44,867 nt of DNA from NCBI GenBank assembly GCA_022794015.1, contig JAAWDZ010000039.1, positions 1 through 44,867 on the forward strand, written 5' to 3'. Below are positions 16,898-27,019 of the stretch, in pieces (the first letter of the stretch is position 1; every line of letters begins with the position of its first letter). The position numbers were made by a program, and so were the translations under genes. Under the pieces are notes generated by a model. That model had not been told where the DNA came from and searched no databases. It worked only from the letters and a program-made list of their open reading frames with translations. This DNA is from Eubacterium sp. Lineage in GTDB: Bacteria > Bacillota > Clostridia > Lachnospirales > Lachnospiraceae.

Positions 16898-17590
16898 CTA
16901 CATCAGTTGTGCAAATACCGACGCGCCAAAAACAGTTACAAGTCCGGCAACAGCTATGGCAAGACTGCTCATGGCTCCTTCGATTTCTCCCATCTCTAAC
17001 GCCTTTGCCGTTCCGATTGCGTGAGAAGCCGTGCCAAGCGCAAGCCCCTTTGCAACGGGCTCCTCAATCTGAAACATCCTGCATACAAATTCTGCTGTCA
17101 CGTTTCCAAGGATTCCCGTAACAATTATTACAGCAACCGTTATCGTTGTAATGCCGCCCAGTTCCTCTGAGATACCAAGTCCAATGGCAGTCGTAATGGA
17201 TTTGGGAAGCAGTGTAACATACTGTTCATGGGTCAGCCCAAACAGCTTTGCCAGTAAAAATACACTAACAAGGCTTGTCAGCACTCCAACTGCAATTCCC
17301 CCCGCCACTGCTTTTAAGTTTTGCCGCAGCAGATTCATCTGCCGATAAAGCGGAAGCGCCAGACATACGGTAGCAGGCGTCAGCAGATAACTGATGTATC
17401 TGGCACTTTCATTGTAGTGCGCATATTCTACTTTCAGAAGCGACAGCACTGCCATAACACATATCGTTCCAATCAACAACGGATTTAAAATGGCCAATTT
17501 AAATTTTTTCTTTAAAAGCAGTCCGCCTTCGTATGCAATAAGACTGATTACTGCTCCGAAAAAAACGGAATCAGTCAACATATGGTTCAT
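16898..17590 (-). CDS. lrgB: LrgB-family membrane protein
   Basis: About 230 residues with many hydrophobic segments. The family-typical stretch LPKSITTAIGLGISEELGG is followed by IVTGILGN and LGTASHAIGTAKALEMGE. LrgB works with LrgA; the pair was first described as antiholin-like, and the Bacillus counterpart (PftAB) is a pyruvate facilitator. The start is taken as the ATG at 17590, after AAAGGTG; an in-frame GTG at 17599 overlaps that site. It overlaps lrgA and precedes the HPr-dehydrogenase gene by 34 bp, which favours a pyruvate/lactate transport role here. Confidence 0.88.
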   Translation of the reverse strand: MNHMLTDSVFFGAVISLIAYEGGLLLKKKFKLAILNPLLIGTICVMAVLSLLKVEYAHYNESARYISYLLTPATVCLALPLYRQMNLLRQNLKAVAGGIAVGVLTSLVSVFLLAKLFGLTHEQYVTLLPKSITTAIGLGISEELGGITTITVAVIIVTGILGNVTAEFVCRMFQIEEPVAKGLALGTASHAIGTAKALEMGEIEGAMSSLAIAVAGLVTVFGASVFAQLM

Positions 17591-17957
17591 CCTGTTCACC
17601 TTTTCTCCTTTGTTTTTCTCTCCGAATCATACGCTGTGTCACCTGTCCTGTTACTGCCATAACGAGTACAGTTGTAAGTACCGTAATCAGGACAACCGGA
17701 AGCCAGACCGGCTGAAGCGACGGCCAGGAATCCAGCAGTCCTGCTGCGGCAGGAATAAACATGACCGGCATGATCTCAATCAGAAAATCAGCAGTTTCAC
17801 CGATCTGCTCTGGCTTTAGAATTCCGGTACACAAAGCCAAAAACATGAGCAGCAGCCCACAGACACTTGCCGGAACAGGAATCGGCAGAACCATATAAAG
17901 TATTTCACCCAGAAAAGAAACAAAAAGAATAATACAGAACTGGCGTAAATATTTCAT
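17571..17957 (-). CDS. lrgA: LrgA/CidA-family membrane protein
   Basis: 128 residues, about four membrane segments. PVPASVCGLLLMFLAL and the stretch MPVMFIPAAAGLLDSW are characteristic of the CidA/LrgA family. It ends with a basic cytoplasmic tail. A strong AAGGAG site lies 12 bases before the ATG. It is first in the lrgA-lrgB-dehydrogenase-DUF3842 cluster and begins 108 bp after the hybrid kinase gene, so it may be read from that transcript or from its own promoter. Other lrgAB operons are controlled by LytSR; no LytSR pair is adjacent here, though a LytTR pair lies about 9 kb away. Confidence 0.87.
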   Translation of the reverse strand: MKYLRQFCIILFVSFLGEILYMVLPIPVPASVCGLLLMFLALCTGILKPEQIGETADFLIEIMPVMFIPAAAGLLDSWPSLQPVWLPVVLITVLTTVLVMAVTGQVTQRMIRREKQRRKGEQDEPYVD

Positions 17958-18065
17958 AACTGCGGTTATCTCCTTTACAGCGTATTTGGGAAGAGCAGCA
18001 TAGTTATCACTTTCATCATGTCCAAAAATCCTCTCTAAAATTCACTCTTTTGAAAACATCTGCCC

Positions 18066-21000
18066 TTACTGGCTACAAACGGAAGCGTTATGGATCACTG
18101 CACGCAGTGTTTCGTATAATTTATCCACTTCCACAGGTTTCGACAGATGACCGTTCATGCCACATTCCACAGATTTTTTTAAATCATCATCAAAAGCGTT
18201 TGCCGACATGGCAATAATGGGTATGGTATGGCAGTCTTCTCTCTCCATACCGCGAATCGTGCGGGCGGCCTCCAGGCCGTCCATGACCGGCATCATAATA
18301 TCCATCAAAATCACATCATACGTTCCGGGAGACGTAGCGCGGATACGCTCCACTGCCTGAGAACCATCGTAAACACAATCCACTTCAAAACCTCGTTCCT
18401 CCAACAGATACTGCGCAATTTCAACATTCAGTTCATTGTCTTCCACCACCAGGACACGGCAGCCTTCGAACGAAATCTCCTCCTTTTCCACTTTGGCCTC
18501 TTCATCCTCTCCAAGAGCCAGGGAAATACGAAAACTAAAAGTGCTGCCTTTTCCTGGAACACTATCCAACTGTATACTGCTCCCCATCATTTGTATCAGG
18601 CGGCTACTGATAGAAAGCCCCAAACCGGTACCCTGCTGTTTAGACGGATTTTTGTTGGCAGCCTGTTCAAAAGAGCGGAATACCCGATCCTGTTCTTCCT
18701 TCGCAATCCCGATTCCCGTATCTTTTACCGCAAAATAGAGAGAACTGTCCTTCTCTGAGACGGATGTTTCCTTTACAGTAAGCGTAACTGTTCCGCCTTC
18801 CGGCGTGAATTTTATCGCATTGCCCAGCAAATTGATCAAAACCTGACTGATACGCATCCTGTCTGCAACAAACCAATGGCGGCCCAATTCAATATCCTGT
18901 ATAAACTGGATATTTCTGGCGGCGGCCTGAGTCACGATCAATTCATGAATCGTACCAAGCATTTCATCTATATTAAAATTAAAAGGATCCAGCTTCATCT
19001 TGCCGCTCTCAATTTTAGACATATCCAGAATATCATTGATCAGACCCAGTAAATAATCAGAAGAGGACTGGATTTTCTGCAAACAATCCATAATCCGTTC
19101 AGGCGTCTGATCCTGCTGCAGGGCAATGGCCGTCATACCAATAATACCGTTCATAGGGGTACGGATTTCGTGGCTCATTCGTGAGAGAAATTCCGATTTC
19201 GCCCGGCTGGCGATATCATGCTGCCTCTGATTGAGCTGACCCTGTATCACACGGCCCAGCTCTGCCAGATTCTGATATTCATCCGGCTTGCTTAAAAGAG
19301 ACGGATCTACTCCAAGGATGCAGATATTTCCCATATAATTCCCACTGTCATACATGGGAAGGAGAATCCCCTGTTTTTCCGGTTCAATACACAGGAAGCT
19401 TTGAAGTTCTTTCCGTGCGCCATCTTCCCCGGAAAAATAGCGTACCTCCGCCTGGCCAAGCCAGTCATAAAATTTATTTTTTTCCGATTCTGTATATTTT
19501 TTTACAGTCTCAGTCGCAGCTTTATTGTGTTCATGCCACTGGTAACTCAGATAATTTGAATTAAAATCAGACCGCAGCATAGACACCAGGACATCACTGG
19601 CCTGGTAGAAACGCCCGATCTTTTGAAGCATCAGCATCATCTGAGCTGAAAAATCAGAACCCCGTCCAAAAAGATCCAAGGCCACGGAAACAAGACCCGT
19701 ATTCTTATCGTAGCCCATACTATTAATATCCTGTCCCTGCAGCGCCGGCAGAGAATCACGGGCAGAAGACGGAAGATCTCTGTAAAAGAGCATCTGCTGT
19801 CCGCCAAAAGGAAGGGCCTGGCTGCGGGCCAGCTTCGCTTTTAATATCAGTTCTTCTGCAGACTGTTTCATTTTTCCATAGCATAAGCCTGCGCAAAGAC
19901 CTATATGGAAAACCTCTTCATCATAGTCGGCGGCAATGCGCTCCAGCAAATCTTTTATTTGTCCAGCGGCATCCTCTTTGGGCAATCCCTCCAGCCACAG
20001 CACAAATTCGTCCTGGTTTAAACGCAGAGCAATAGCCGGACAACCGGTTTCTTCGGTAAGTGTCCGGCATTTTTCCTGAATTTTTTCGCCAATGGACTCT
20101 AAGATCATATCTCCAAATACAATTCCGTTTTTTTCGTTGATCTCTTTCAGATTGCAGAGGAATAAATTAGCCATAAGACCCTGTGGCTGTTTTCTGCGGG
20201 CCTGGGACAAAAGCTCCATGCCGGCGCTAAATACATAAAGACCTGTAACGCCGTCCATCATGTTTTGCCGAAGCTGCTCCGCTTCCCGTTCTTTCTGCTC
20301 CTGAATATTATGAATACTTCCTACCAGTTTCCATCGCTGTCCATCTGTATCATAGACAGCTTTTCCCGAAAGAGCCACCCAGTTATATTCAGATTCCTCC
20401 GGCCAACGCATTCGAAATTCCGCATATGGATTGTCCGGATCCTGCTGCAACGCTTTTGCCACCTCTTCCCTGTCCGCTTCATAGATATAATCCGGATGAA
20501 TCAAAACTCCCTCAGATTCATGAAATTGCCATTGACCGTTCATAGTCTTATGGTTGACCAGATCCAAGATCTGACTTCGCAGATCATAGGTAAAAAAGAT
20601 ATCCTTGGAGGATTCGAGCGCTACTTTATACCGTTCTTTTTCCTCCAGCAGAATATTTTCGGCTTTCCTCTGCTGCTTCGTCAAATCGCTTATGACATCA
20701 TAGAGCGCGTCAATTTCCAGGATATTAGACGGTTTAAATTTTTCCAGGCCAGCGCTTCCTTCCATAATGCAGTTCATCAGGTTCTGAACAGGCCGGGTCA
20801 AATGCCGCACCAAAATATAAATACCGAAGACACCAAAGATCAGTCCGGCTAAAACGGCCATAACCATCCAAAAATAGAGCTGACTGCTCATGCCAAACAG
20901 CTCCTTTTCCGTATTCAGGCCCAAAAGTACCCAATCTGCATTTTCATATGGTACATTTTTGCCATACAGCTCCAACGGACACGCTACGGCGTATACGCCC

Positions 21001-22010
21001 TGTCCGGTCATTTTAATATCCTCTACAAGTGAAAGATTATGATACCCTGTCTTTAACAAAGTAAAATTCCTGTTTGCGGATCGGATCAGATCGTACAGCA
21101 TTCCCTTTCCTGTCAAAGGTACATAACTTCCGTCTTCCTTACTGACGGCCAGCATATAACCAGACTGTTGGGAGCTGTTCAGCTCTGCAGCAGGAAAATA
21201 GTCGTACAGATTCTGACAGGAAACTTCAACCCCCAATACGCCGTACACCTGACCGCCATACCGCAGTGGCAGAGAATATGTAATCATCTCATAAGTATCC
21301 GAATCATTCTTCTCCAGAGAAAAAGGAAGAGACCAGTATCCCAGATCCTCCACATCTGCGTCCGGATATTCCGTTCCGGCGCGCCATGGTTCGTAAAAAT
21401 AAGAATCTTTCGGATTCTGGCCGATTCCGTTCATATGAAACCGGGTAGTCCAATTGGAATCCAGGGGAACATTCCACATTCTGGAGAGCTGCTTATTCCC
21501 TCTCTCCAACAACAAATCCGTAAAATTTACAGGATTTGTATGCGGATCGGAATCCCGGATGAAAAAACCGGCATAATCTCCCTCCATTTCCATATCTGTC
21601 CCCGTCAGAACCAAAAATATACCAGTAGTGACATTATTCTGCAAAATATTTAGGCATTCGGGAAACAGCAGATCCAAAAAACGGTTTTTTAGTTCATCTG
21701 ATTGGAGAATTTCTTCCAATTTCACGTCTTCATCTATCAGAAACTGCTGCAGCCGGTTATTCAGAAAACCTTCCTGATCAGAGATGGATGCCCATCTCTG
21801 ATTCATATCGTTTTGAAGGATTACCTGTCTGTTCTCCACCAATCGTCTCATCATACCCGCGGAATATTCCTCCAGCGTTTTTGCAGTCTGCCTGACCACC
21901 AGGGTACCAATGGTAATGGCGCTCTGTATCAGCATGATAACAATTAATGAGATCAGAAAAAATTTGAATATCGTCAGCTTTTTCTTTTTTTGACTCTCAG
22001 CGTTTCTCAT
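18066..22010 (-). CDS. Hybrid sensor histidine kinase with Cache, PAS, degenerate GGDEF and receiver domains
   Basis: 1314 residues. Order: TM near 15-35, a large extracytoplasmic Cache-type sensor (about 40-380), TM near 385-405, HAMP-like linker, PAS/PAC (about 450-590), a GGDEF-like domain (about 590-750) whose signature is RLNQDEF so it should not make cyclic di-GMP, a GAF-like region (about 770-930), HisKA with phosphoacceptor His in [11 protein letters not shown] (near 945), HATPase ([19 protein letters not shown]) and a receiver with Asp in [12 protein letters not shown] (near 1235). There is no DNA-binding output domain, so it must pass its signal on. It starts 11 bp after a solute-binding lipoprotein gene, a probable co-receptor. 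Confidence 0.92.
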   Translation of the reverse strand: MRNAESQKKKKLTIFKFFLISLIVIMLIQSAITIGTLVVRQTAKTLEEYSAGMMRRLVENRQVILQNDMNQRWASISDQEGFLNNRLQQFLIDEDVKLEEILQSDELKNRFLDLLFPECLNILQNNVTTGIFLVLTGTDMEMEGDYAGFFIRDSDPHTNPVNFTDLLLERGNKQLSRMWNVPLDSNWTTRFHMNGIGQNPKDSYFYEPWRAGTEYPDADVEDLGYWSLPFSLEKNDSDTYEMITYSLPLRYGGQVYGVLGVEVSCQNLYDYFPAAELNSSQQSGYMLAVSKEDGSYVPLTGKGMLYDLIRSANRNFTLLKTGYHNLSLVEDIKMTGQGVYAVACPLELYGKNVPYENADWVLLGLNTEKELFGMSSQLYFWMVMAVLAGLIFGVFGIYILVRHLTRPVQNLMNCIMEGSAGLEKFKPSNILEIDALYDVISDLTKQQRKAENILLEEKERYKVALESSKDIFFTYDLRSQILDLVNHKTMNGQWQFHESEGVLIHPDYIYEADREEVAKALQQDPDNPYAEFRMRWPEESEYNWVALSGKAVYDTDGQRWKLVGSIHNIQEQKEREAEQLRQNMMDGVTGLYVFSAGMELLSQARRKQPQGLMANLFLCNLKEINEKNGIVFGDMILESIGEKIQEKCRTLTEETGCPAIALRLNQDEFVLWLEGLPKEDAAGQIKDLLERIAADYDEEVFHIGLCAGLCYGKMKQSAEELILKAKLARSQALPFGGQQMLFYRDLPSSARDSLPALQGQDINSMGYDKNTGLVSVALDLFGRGSDFSAQMMLMLQKIGRFYQASDVLVSMLRSDFNSNYLSYQWHEHNKAATETVKKYTESEKNKFYDWLGQAEVRYFSGEDGARKELQSFLCIEPEKQGILLPMYDSGNYMGNICILGVDPSLLSKPDEYQNLAELGRVIQGQLNQRQHDIASRAKSEFLSRMSHEIRTPMNGIIGMTAIALQQDQTPERIMDCLQKIQSSSDYLLGLINDILDMSKIESGKMKLDPFNFNIDEMLGTIHELIVTQAAARNIQFIQDIELGRHWFVADRMRISQVLINLLGNAIKFTPEGGTVTLTVKETSVSEKDSSLYFAVKDTGIGIAKEEQDRVFRSFEQAANKNPSKQQGTGLGLSISSRLIQMMGSSIQLDSVPGKGSTFSFRISLALGEDEEAKVEKEEISFEGCRVLVVEDNELNVEIAQYLLEERGFEVDCVYDGSQAVERIRATSPGTYDVILMDIMMPVMDGLEAARTIRGMEREDCHTIPIIAMSANAFDDDLKKSVECGMNGHLSKPVEVDKLYETLRAVIHNASVCSQ

Positions 22011-22021
22011 TTGCCATACCT

Positions 22022-23485
22022 CTATTTACCCACAATGTGATTCAATTCGTCACAGAAAGAACGATACCATTCTCCAAAAGCTTCTCTGGTTACATAAGGC
22101 GCCGTCGCTTCTTCTAAGCTTTTTCCCTGCCCAAGCGCAGTCACGACAGATGCCCGGTCCCCGGCTGCTTTATCGGCAATGTGGTACTCTAAAATCTTCC
22201 TGGCAGCAGAACCATTTTCAAAGCTCTTATTCGTATAAAGGGTGATATTCTCCATCTCCTGAAAAACGGCAGTCAGGCAGTCATATGTTTTAGGAGCCAC
22301 TGTCAGCTGTTTTTCTTCGATAACCTGATCCAGCTTTTCCACGTTGTTTGCCTCTTTGAGTACGGGCAGATAACCGGATACGCATCCAAACTCCAGGTTA
22401 TTTTCCGCCTGGGTAAACCACTTCAAAAACTCTACGGCAGCGTATTCGTGCTTTTCGTCCGACTTGCTGACTACCATACCCGCGCCCTGCTGTACGGCGC
22501 AATGCTTTCCCCCTTCAAATACGGGAGCCGTCATTACGATATAATCAATGTTGTAACTGTCGTCCTCAAGCTCCACCTGATCCGGGAAATACATAGCGGA
22601 CGAAGTAGAACCTGTATACGCCAGTATATCTCCTGTCTTTACATCATCGGATCGAAAAGAACCATAAGCGCCAAAATAGCCTTTTACCATAGGGATATAA
22701 TAATTTTCCCATAATCTGTACAATGCTTCCTCCGGTACATTTAAGGTCATTTCTCCGTTCTCTACATGAAAAATTTCTTCCCCCAGCTGCTGCATTCCAA
22801 TAACGAAATAATTGGCTACCGCATCCCTTCCATAAAATGCTTTGCCGTCTTCCGGAATATCAGGAGTAAGGCTGTCGGTCCATTCATAATAAGCCTGGGC
22901 CGTAGCGGTTACTCCTTCAACCGTAGCTAATGTATCTAAAGACGCGCCGGTTGCTTCTGCAAATTTTTCCCAGTCCGTCTTATTGAGCATCATTATCTCC
23001 GTGGATTTGGCCGTAGGGAAAATCCGAAACGAACCGTCGGCGGCAATGCGCCCTTCCTCAATATAAGAATCCACATACTGCTCCAGATCTTCTTCACTGA
23101 GATAACTGGACAAATCAGCCAAAGCGCCTGCCTGTTCCACTTCATATGCAGTGTCCGCATATGAAGAAAAGATGTCCGGCATGGCGTCTGCGCCTACTTT
23201 TCCCTCAATCGAATCCCGTACCGCAGTTTCCAGATCGGAAACAGATCCCTGGGAAAAGCCTTCCACATAAATTCCTTTCTCCCGTCCCACTGTATCGTTA
23301 AATTCCTGCACCAGACTGTCAAATGCCGACTGCTGAGAGCCGTTATAATAATGCCAGACCGTCAGTGATACAGGATCTTTGGGATCCAGAGGGTTCTTAT
23401 CTCCACACCCTGAAAATCCCAGAACCATAGTTGTTACAAAGCATAATATCCCCAGCTTCTTTTTTAAAATTTTCAAATCTATCAT
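22022..23485 (-). CDS. Extracellular solute-binding lipoprotein paired with the hybrid kinase
   Basis: 487 residues, SBP family 1 (carbohydrate type). The lipoprotein signal ends in GFSGC with Cys27, followed by a linker and [20 protein letters not shown], typical for sugar-binding proteins. No permease or ATPase genes accompany it; the next gene, 11 bp on, is the hybrid kinase. It is therefore likely a ligand-presenting co-receptor for the kinase, although it could serve a transporter encoded elsewhere. A very strong AGGAGGAGG site precedes the ATG, and a good promoter lies upstream. Confidence 0.88.
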   Translation of the reverse strand: MIDLKILKKKLGILCFVTTMVLGFSGCGDKNPLDPKDPVSLTVWHYYNGSQQSAFDSLVQEFNDTVGREKGIYVEGFSQGSVSDLETAVRDSIEGKVGADAMPDIFSSYADTAYEVEQAGALADLSSYLSEEDLEQYVDSYIEEGRIAADGSFRIFPTAKSTEIMMLNKTDWEKFAEATGASLDTLATVEGVTATAQAYYEWTDSLTPDIPEDGKAFYGRDAVANYFVIGMQQLGEEIFHVENGEMTLNVPEEALYRLWENYYIPMVKGYFGAYGSFRSDDVKTGDILAYTGSTSSAMYFPDQVELEDDSYNIDYIVMTAPVFEGGKHCAVQQGAGMVVSKSDEKHEYAAVEFLKWFTQAENNLEFGCVSGYLPVLKEANNVEKLDQVIEEKQLTVAPKTYDCLTAVFQEMENITLYTNKSFENGSAARKILEYHIADKAAGDRASVVTALGQGKSLEEATAPYVTREAFGEWYRSFCDELNHIVGK

Positions 23486-23517
23486 TGATATACCTCCTCC
23501 TGTAAATAGTCAAAGTC

Positions 23518-23546
23518 AGTATATCATATGCCAGCAATTTTTACAA
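23518..23546 (-). promoter_or_regulatory. Sigma-A promoter of the binding protein/hybrid kinase operon
   Basis: On the minus strand TTGTAA (23546-23541), 17-bp spacer, TATACT (23523-23518), followed 32 bases later by the ATG. This is a good vegetative promoter. Confidence 0.7.
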
Positions 23547-23606
23547 CCAGTGTAAATTTTTGAGTTCCCCGTCATTTGCCTTATCACACGCCGCATCACA
23601 GCATCA

Positions 23607-24737
23607 TTACCGGACAACACCCACTGCCCCTGCAATCACTGCAAGAAACACCGGTACAATATATTTTCGCGGATGATGCCACAAATCACTTTCGATCTTC
23701 CATCCCCGAATCGGGAAAAACCATTCCAGCAGGACAAAACCTATTGCCCCAAGCAGCGCAAAAACTACTGCAAACAGCGCTGCATCTGCTCCAAATCCGC
23801 CTGTCTGCACCCGATAGCTGCACAGGAAAACAGCATCTACCAACAGATTCACAGAAAAAACAAACATACCATATGGCAGGCAGAACGCTTTCTTTTGTCC
23901 AGGCAGGCAACGAACGGCCTGTTCCAAAGCCGGATCGCAGGAAAGCAAAACAGAAAGCGGCGTATTCACAGAGAGTATTGCAAACCCAATCGGCACAAAA
24001 GCCCCGTCTTCTGCTTCCCCGAAAAAATGCGGCAGAATACAGGCGACACCGCACATGAATGCCGTATTTAACAGATAGTTTCTGTGTGATGTCAGATATC
24101 GGAAAAAATATCTCCACATAAGGAGCTTTTGTCCGCTTTTTACTGTATGACGCCTGATACTTTCCTGTGGACAAAAGCAGTATGGATCTGCATATTTTAA
24201 CAGAGCCGCCGCAAATATACCGTTTACAGCAAAAACCGCCAACAGTAATACACTGTTTTTCAAAAAGATGAGAACTGCTGCCAATCCCACAGCCCAGATA
24301 AAAACGTATCCCCTTTTGCTTTTCTGAGAAAAAAGTACAGCAGGCATCAGAACGGCGTTCCATGCACAAACAGCGCTTACGGCAATTTCCACGGGGTTCT
24401 GCGGCGAGACTGCAAATACAACAGCCCATACGATTCCTGTTTTTGTCAGCAGTGCATAGCACCCCAAAATACTGATATAAGAAAATACAAATTCCTGACG
24501 TTCAAATGGAAGCATCAGCATATTTTTTATAGTTCCGGCACAAAGCACCTGCCACATGATACCTGCCGTTACTGCTGCCGACATAAGATATATTACGAAA
24601 GGAGAGATCCGAAGCCGTACACCGGACAAGTGCAATCCACAGTATACAATCAGGCAAATCAAAAATGTTTTACCTGCCCTTTCATATCTGGTTCCAAATA
24701 GTTTTTTTGCAAATGCTTTATCAATTTCTTTCTTCAT
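23607..24737 (-). CDS. Multi-spanning membrane protein, probable ABC transporter permease
   Basis: 376 residues with roughly ten hydrophobic segments, no signal peptide and a positively charged N-terminus. It begins inside the 3' end of an ABC ATPase gene (17-base overlap), so it is most likely that protein's membrane partner. The loop LPFERQEFVFSYI near residues 76-88 and LPGQKKAFCLPYG near 275 resemble each other and occur in permeases of small ABC exporters. I cannot assign a substrate. Neighbouring GHKL kinase/LytTR genes suggest a signal-responsive peptide or antibiotic export/resistance unit. Confidence 0.65.
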   Translation of the reverse strand: MKKEIDKAFAKKLFGTRYERAGKTFLICLIVYCGLHLSGVRLRISPFVIYLMSAAVTAGIMWQVLCAGTIKNMLMLPFERQEFVFSYISILGCYALLTKTGIVWAVVFAVSPQNPVEIAVSAVCAWNAVLMPAVLFSQKSKRGYVFIWAVGLAAVLIFLKNSVLLLAVFAVNGIFAAALLKYADPYCFCPQESIRRHTVKSGQKLLMWRYFFRYLTSHRNYLLNTAFMCGVACILPHFFGEAEDGAFVPIGFAILSVNTPLSVLLSCDPALEQAVRCLPGQKKAFCLPYGMFVFSVNLLVDAVFLCSYRVQTGGFGADAALFAVVFALLGAIGFVLLEWFFPIRGWKIESDLWHHPRKYIVPVFLAVIAGAVGVVR

Positions 24738-25425
24738 GCAATGCCTCCCGAATCTGTGCGGCGTCTATTTCCCCACTCCCAAAATCCTGTCGTATTTTCC
24801 CGTTTTCCAATACCAGTACACGGTCGGCTGTCAATGTAATACTCTCTAAGATGTGTGAAGAAAACAAAACCGCCCCATATTCCTTGTAGCCTGCGATAAG
24901 CTGATATAAAAATTCCGTACTTTCGAAATCCAGCCCGTTGACCGGCTCATCCAACAAAAGCAGCCTGGGTTTTAATGCAAATGCAGTAATCAGAAATACT
25001 TTCTTTTTGTTCCCGGTTGAAAGCTCTTTTAACAGCATATCCGTATGCCCTTCAAAATGAAAGCCGCGGATCAGTCCGGAAACGTCGGGCATCTTTTTTC
25101 CATATGCCATACACACATACTTCAGATATTCCCAAAATGTAAAATATCCAAAAGAGTCATCTTCGGCAAACACCGTATAACGGCACAGCTTAAACTCCGG
25201 CTTCCGAAATGATACCGGGCAGCCGTCAAACAAAATTTCATCTGCCCGAAAATGATCCAGCAGTCCGGATAAAATTTTTAAAAAGGTCGTCTTTCCCGCT
25301 CCGTTTAACCCAATCAGACCTGTCACCGCATGATCCATAATCCCGACAGAAAGCCCGGATAAAACTGGCTGTTTTAAGGAATACCACGCCTGCAGATTTT
25401 CTATTGATAACAATTGACTGCCCAT
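24721..25425 (-). CDS. ABC transporter ATP-binding protein
   Basis: 234 residues from the ATG at 25425, which has AGGTGG 9 bases upstream; a longer reading to 25584 would cover the preceding small gene in another frame and is rejected. Walker A is GLNGAGKTT, the signature is an unusual LSTGNKKK in place of LSGGxxxR, Walker B is LLLLDEPVNGLD and the switch is FSSHI. Such LSxGxKKK signatures are common in small exporter-type ATPases. It sits between the 58-residue membrane protein and the permease. Confidence 0.9.
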   Translation of the reverse strand: MGSQLLSIENLQAWYSLKQPVLSGLSVGIMDHAVTGLIGLNGAGKTTFLKILSGLLDHFRADEILFDGCPVSFRKPEFKLCRYTVFAEDDSFGYFTFWEYLKYVCMAYGKKMPDVSGLIRGFHFEGHTDMLLKELSTGNKKKVFLITAFALKPRLLLLDEPVNGLDFESTEFLYQLIAGYKEYGAVLFSSHILESITLTADRVLVLENGKIRQDFGSGEIDAAQIREALHEERN

Positions 25426-25426
25426 C

Positions 25427-25603
25427 TTAATTTCCACCTTTCCCACCCTGTCCGTTTCTCCACGCAATATAGGCAGAACCCAAAAATACAACGCACAGCA
25501 GCAGATAAAGTCCTGCCATTTCCAAATTGCCTCCTGCCGCACTGCAGGCAGCGGACGCCAGCCATACCAAAGCCAAAATCCCACGAATCACTATATGACG
25601 CAT
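25427..25603 (-). CDS. Small membrane protein, 58 residues
   Basis: Unrecognised. It starts at an ATG preceded by a near-perfect AAAGGAGG at 7 bases and ends 1 base before the ATPase start. Two hydrophobic segments are visible, about residues 8-24 and 31-47, with a glycine-rich C-terminus (WRNGQGGKGGN). Position and ribosome site support a real gene, probably a small subunit of the ABC system. It is below the usual length cut-off and easily missed. Confidence 0.7.
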   Translation of the reverse strand: MRHIVIRGILALVWLASAACSAAGGNLEMAGLYLLLCVVFLGSAYIAWRNGQGGKGGN

Positions 25604-25633
25604 AATAAAATCCTCCTTTTTTGTTCTGCCTTT

Positions 25634-25663
25634 ATTCTATCAAAAAAACCTGCCGTTTGCCAA
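25634..25663 (-). promoter_or_regulatory. Possible promoter embedded in the terminator hairpin
   Basis: On the minus strand TTGGCA (25663-25658), an 18-bp spacer and TAGAAT (25639-25634) precede the small membrane protein gene by about 30 bases. The -35 box lies in the loop and arm of the terminator for the upstream kinase gene. Confidence 0.45.
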
Positions 25664-25687
25664 ACTGTCCGCAAACGGCAGGTTTTT
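25644..25687 (-). terminator. Long bidirectional terminator after the GHKL kinase gene
   Basis: Perfect 17-bp inverted repeat (AAAAACCTGCCGTTTGC, 25644-25660; its complement 25671-25687) with a 10-base loop. On the minus strand it runs into TTTTTTT. It separates the regulator/kinase operon from the ABC genes. Confidence 0.9.
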
Positions 25688-25717
25688 GTCCCCGAATTGT
25701 AAATAGCCTGGTCCAGT

Positions 25718-27019
25718 TCAAAGACGGCCTTCGAAAAACAAGGTCGCAACTGCCAGAAACCTCTCTCCCTCATATGATGTCTGTACAATCCCATCGTATT
25801 TTTGAACGGCTGCCTGAACGCTTTTCAACCCCCATCCATGCAGTCCATCCTCTGTTTTTGTCGTTTTCAGTTCCCCTTTCTCCTGCCTTGCAGCTCCTGT
25901 ATAGCTATTTTCCACTTTGATCACTATCATCTGGTTGATCCGGCGTATAGTAAGCGATATCCTTCTTTTTTCAGGCGGATTCACCTGACCTGCTGCCTCC
26001 CGTGCATTGTCCAGCAAATTTCCCAATACGGCGCAGAGATCGGCGCTGCAAATATTCGTATGGCGCGGAAACTCGACCTGCACTGATAATTGGATCTGAC
26101 TGGCCGCAGCTGCTGCTGCCAGGCTGTTGATCAGATAATCTGCTGTGTCATCCCCAGTCCAGACGGTATCCGCCATTTCCTGTACCGGTTTTTGCAGACC
26201 GTTCAGATACTGCACCGCTTCCTGGTATTTTTCATGGGCCAGAAACTGACGCAGCACGCCGATATGATTGTGTAAATCATGGAACAGCCTGGCATTTACG
26301 GCATAAGCCCGATTTAACGCCGTATAATCCCGTTCCAAAAGTCTGGCCTGCTCGGATTTCAGCTTTGCCAGTTCTTTTTCCATTTCATACTGACGACTGA
26401 TACGAAATATCAGCACTGCCATCAGCAGCACAACGGCCAGGACCACCCACATATAAATCGTATCCTCCGGAATCACTCTTCCATTTTGCACATTCCAGGT
26501 ACTCAGTGTAATAACAGCAAAAAAGCCGGCCAAAGCAATTACCATGGACAACTGAAACGCCTCTTTTCCTGCCATATCCGGTTTACCCGCCGCATACACC
26601 GCCAGAGCCGCCAAAAATAAATTCAAAAGCCAGCGCACTGCCTGACCGTGCATGGAAGTCAAATCCCAGAAATGTCTGTCTTCAAACAAAATCCACATTC
26701 CCGCCGAAAACAAAAACTGCCACAATTCCACTGCAATTCCGAAATAAATACTGATATACAGCCCCATACCGAAATCTGCATGTAAAAACCGGCATACACA
26801 AAATACCAGCCAGACTGTTTCCATTATCAGCCAACTGATATGAAACCCGTTTGAAACGACGTCTGCTGCTGCAATGATACTGATTCCAGCCGCCCCCGCC
26901 AGCACTGCTCCCCCAAAAGGACGTTTTGTATGCAAGAGCCTGTAAATCAAAAACATACATGCCGCAGCATGAAACGCCTCGCTTACCACAGCAGAAACTA
27001 AAATCAGCCATCCTGTCAT
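25718..27019 (-). CDS. GHKL-family sensor histidine kinase
   Basis: 433 residues. The first 210 residues form about six membrane segments with no sizeable external domain, as in AgrC/ComD-type quorum and peptide sensors. A coiled linker (EMEKELAKLKSEQARLLERD) leads to the phosphoacceptor in LFHDLHNHIGVL (near residue 247). The ATPase carries LGNLLDNAREAA and GWGLKSVQAAV. Its ATG overlaps the stop of the LytTR regulator (ATGA), so they form a two-component pair. The adjacent ABC genes are the likely target; the ligand is unknown, and no signal-peptide precursor gene is seen. Confidence 0.9.
   Translation of the reverse strand: MTGWLILVSAVVSEAFHAAACMFLIYRLLHTKRPFGGAVLAGAAGISIIAAADVVSNGFHISWLIMETVWLVFCVCRFLHADFGMGLYISIYFGIAVELWQFLFSAGMWILFEDRHFWDLTSMHGQAVRWLLNLFLAALAVYAAGKPDMAGKEAFQLSMVIALAGFFAVITLSTWNVQNGRVIPEDTIYMWVVLAVVLLMAVLIFRISRQYEMEKELAKLKSEQARLLERDYTALNRAYAVNARLFHDLHNHIGVLRQFLAHEKYQEAVQYLNGLQKPVQEMADTVWTGDDTADYLINSLAAAAAASQIQLSVQVEFPRHTNICSADLCAVLGNLLDNAREAAGQVNPPEKRRISLTIRRINQMIVIKVENSYTGAARQEKGELKTTKTEDGLHGWGLKSVQAAVQKYDGIVQTSYEGERFLAVATLFFEGRL

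Noticed and set aside
23686-24462. Minus-strand open frame of 258 codons in another frame of the permease gene
   Set aside because: Cys/Arg-rich shadow of the membrane protein frame, which has the hydrophobic pattern and a coupled start.
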